Shown: in pieces, positions 6,223-6,634 of the stretch | Position numbering within the stretch: the stretch's first letter is position 1 | How the letters are laid out: each line of letters opens with the position of its first letter | From: HyVt-337 sp964428895 | GTDB lineage: Bacteria > Planctomycetota > Phycisphaerae > SM23-33 | Direction of reading: 5' to 3' | Assembly: GCA_964428895.1 (NCBI GenBank) | Contig: CAYRZU010000120.1 | Coordinates: 1-6,634, forward strand | DNA length: 6,634 nucleotides | Notes under the pieces: generated by a model | Databases searched by the model: none | What the model was told of the DNA's origin: nothing | What the model saw: the letters and a program-made list of their open reading frames with translations, nothing else | Made by a program: the position numbers and the translations under genes

Positions 6223-6634
6223 ATGAGTCAGATTCGTTTAGGCATGGTTGGTTGCGGCGGCATTTCGCACGCCCATGGCATCGGCGTTCGGGAAAACCCC
6301 GGCCGCGCGCAGTTCGTCGCCTGTTGCGACGTGGAGGCGGATCGCGCCAAGGACTGGGCGGCCGAGTATGGCTGCTCGACCACCTACACCGATTACAACG
6401 AGATGTTCGCCAAGGAGGATCTCGACGGCGTGGTTCTGGCCACCTGGCCCAACCAGCACCGTCAGCAGATCGAAGACTGCATCGCCGGCGGGCAGAAGAA
6501 CATCCTGTGCGAAAAGGCCCTGACCGTGACCGGCCAAGAGGCCGTCGAAGTCTTTGACATGGTCGACAAGGCCGGCGTGTTCCTGATGGAAGGCTTCATG
6601 TACCGCCACCATCCGGCTATGCGGAAGATGAAGG
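6223..6634 (+). CDS. Gfo/Idh/MocA family NAD(P)-dependent oxidoreductase, 3' end beyond window
   Basis: The first 137 residues are present and the frame is open to the window edge; full members are usually about 330-400 residues, so the C-terminal substrate-binding domain is missing. The N-terminal Rossmann fold is clear: IRLGMVGCGGISHAH with G10-x-G12-x2-S15, an acidic D36 at the end of the second strand (VACCD), which tends to favour NAD over NADP, DGVVLATWPNQH (68-79) and CEKALTVT (96-103). The lysine K98 of the family EKP motif is kept, but the usual proline is alanine (A99). The following FLMEGFMYRHHPAM (120-133) is typical of the dihydrodiol-dehydrogenase-like and sugar-dehydrogenase members. 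These enzymes oxidise or reduce sugars, inositols and related cyclic alcohols; the substrate is not readable here. The start is backed by AAAGGAG (6209-6215) seven bases upstream. It lies 43 bases after the glycosidase and probably shares its transcript. Confidence 0.9.
   Translation, partial: MSQIRLGMVGCGGISHAHGIGVRENPGRAQFVACCDVEADRAKDWAAEYGCSTTYTDYNEMFAKEDLDGVVLATWPNQHRQQIEDCIAGGQKNILCEKALTVTGQEAVEVFDMVDKAGVFLMEGFMYRHHPAMRKMK

Overview
The window is GC-rich, densely coding bacterial DNA. It holds three complete genes and two genes cut by the window edges. Gene content and style suggest a planctomycete, possibly of the Phycisphaerae type: a short MJ0042-like zinc ribbon on a membrane PH-domain protein, cytosolic family-2 glycosidases next to Gfo/Idh/MocA dehydrogenases, and GGTATAATGG-like promoters. 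This assignment is inferred from style only; no rRNA or other marker gene is present.

Left part (1-3612): two genes diverge from a 120-bp intergenic region. Leftward runs a protein of the L-2-amino-thiazoline-4-carboxylic acid (ATC) hydrolase family, whose C-terminal tip lies beyond base 1. Rightward runs a 949-residue protein that joins an N-terminal DUF1638 domain to a complete ASKHA ATPase of the hydantoinase/oxoprolinase (HyuA) type. The rightward gene has a strong extended -10 promoter (TGGTATAAT). This fusion is the most unusual thing in the window. It ties a domain of unknown function to an ATP-dependent enzyme family, and no HyuB partner lies beside it here.

Middle (3613-4430): a small membrane protein with an N-terminal four-cysteine zinc ribbon, two transmembrane segments and a bacterial PH-like (bPH2/DUF304) domain. 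It has its own candidate promoter. A gap of about 120 bp follows, with a weak stem-loop, a perfect 10-bp palindrome and another candidate promoter.

Right part (4431-6634): a cytosolic family-2 glycoside hydrolase whose motifs fit beta-glucuronidase, including both catalytic glutamates and an N-x-K carboxylate-recognition motif. After 43 bp containing a GC-rich hairpin comes a Gfo/Idh/MocA oxidoreductase that runs off the right edge. These two look like an operon for intracellular breakdown of uronic-acid-containing (or related) glycosides: the first enzyme would free the sugar and the second could oxidise or reduce a sugar derivative.

No tRNA, rRNA, CRISPR array, insertion sequence or phage gene is visible.
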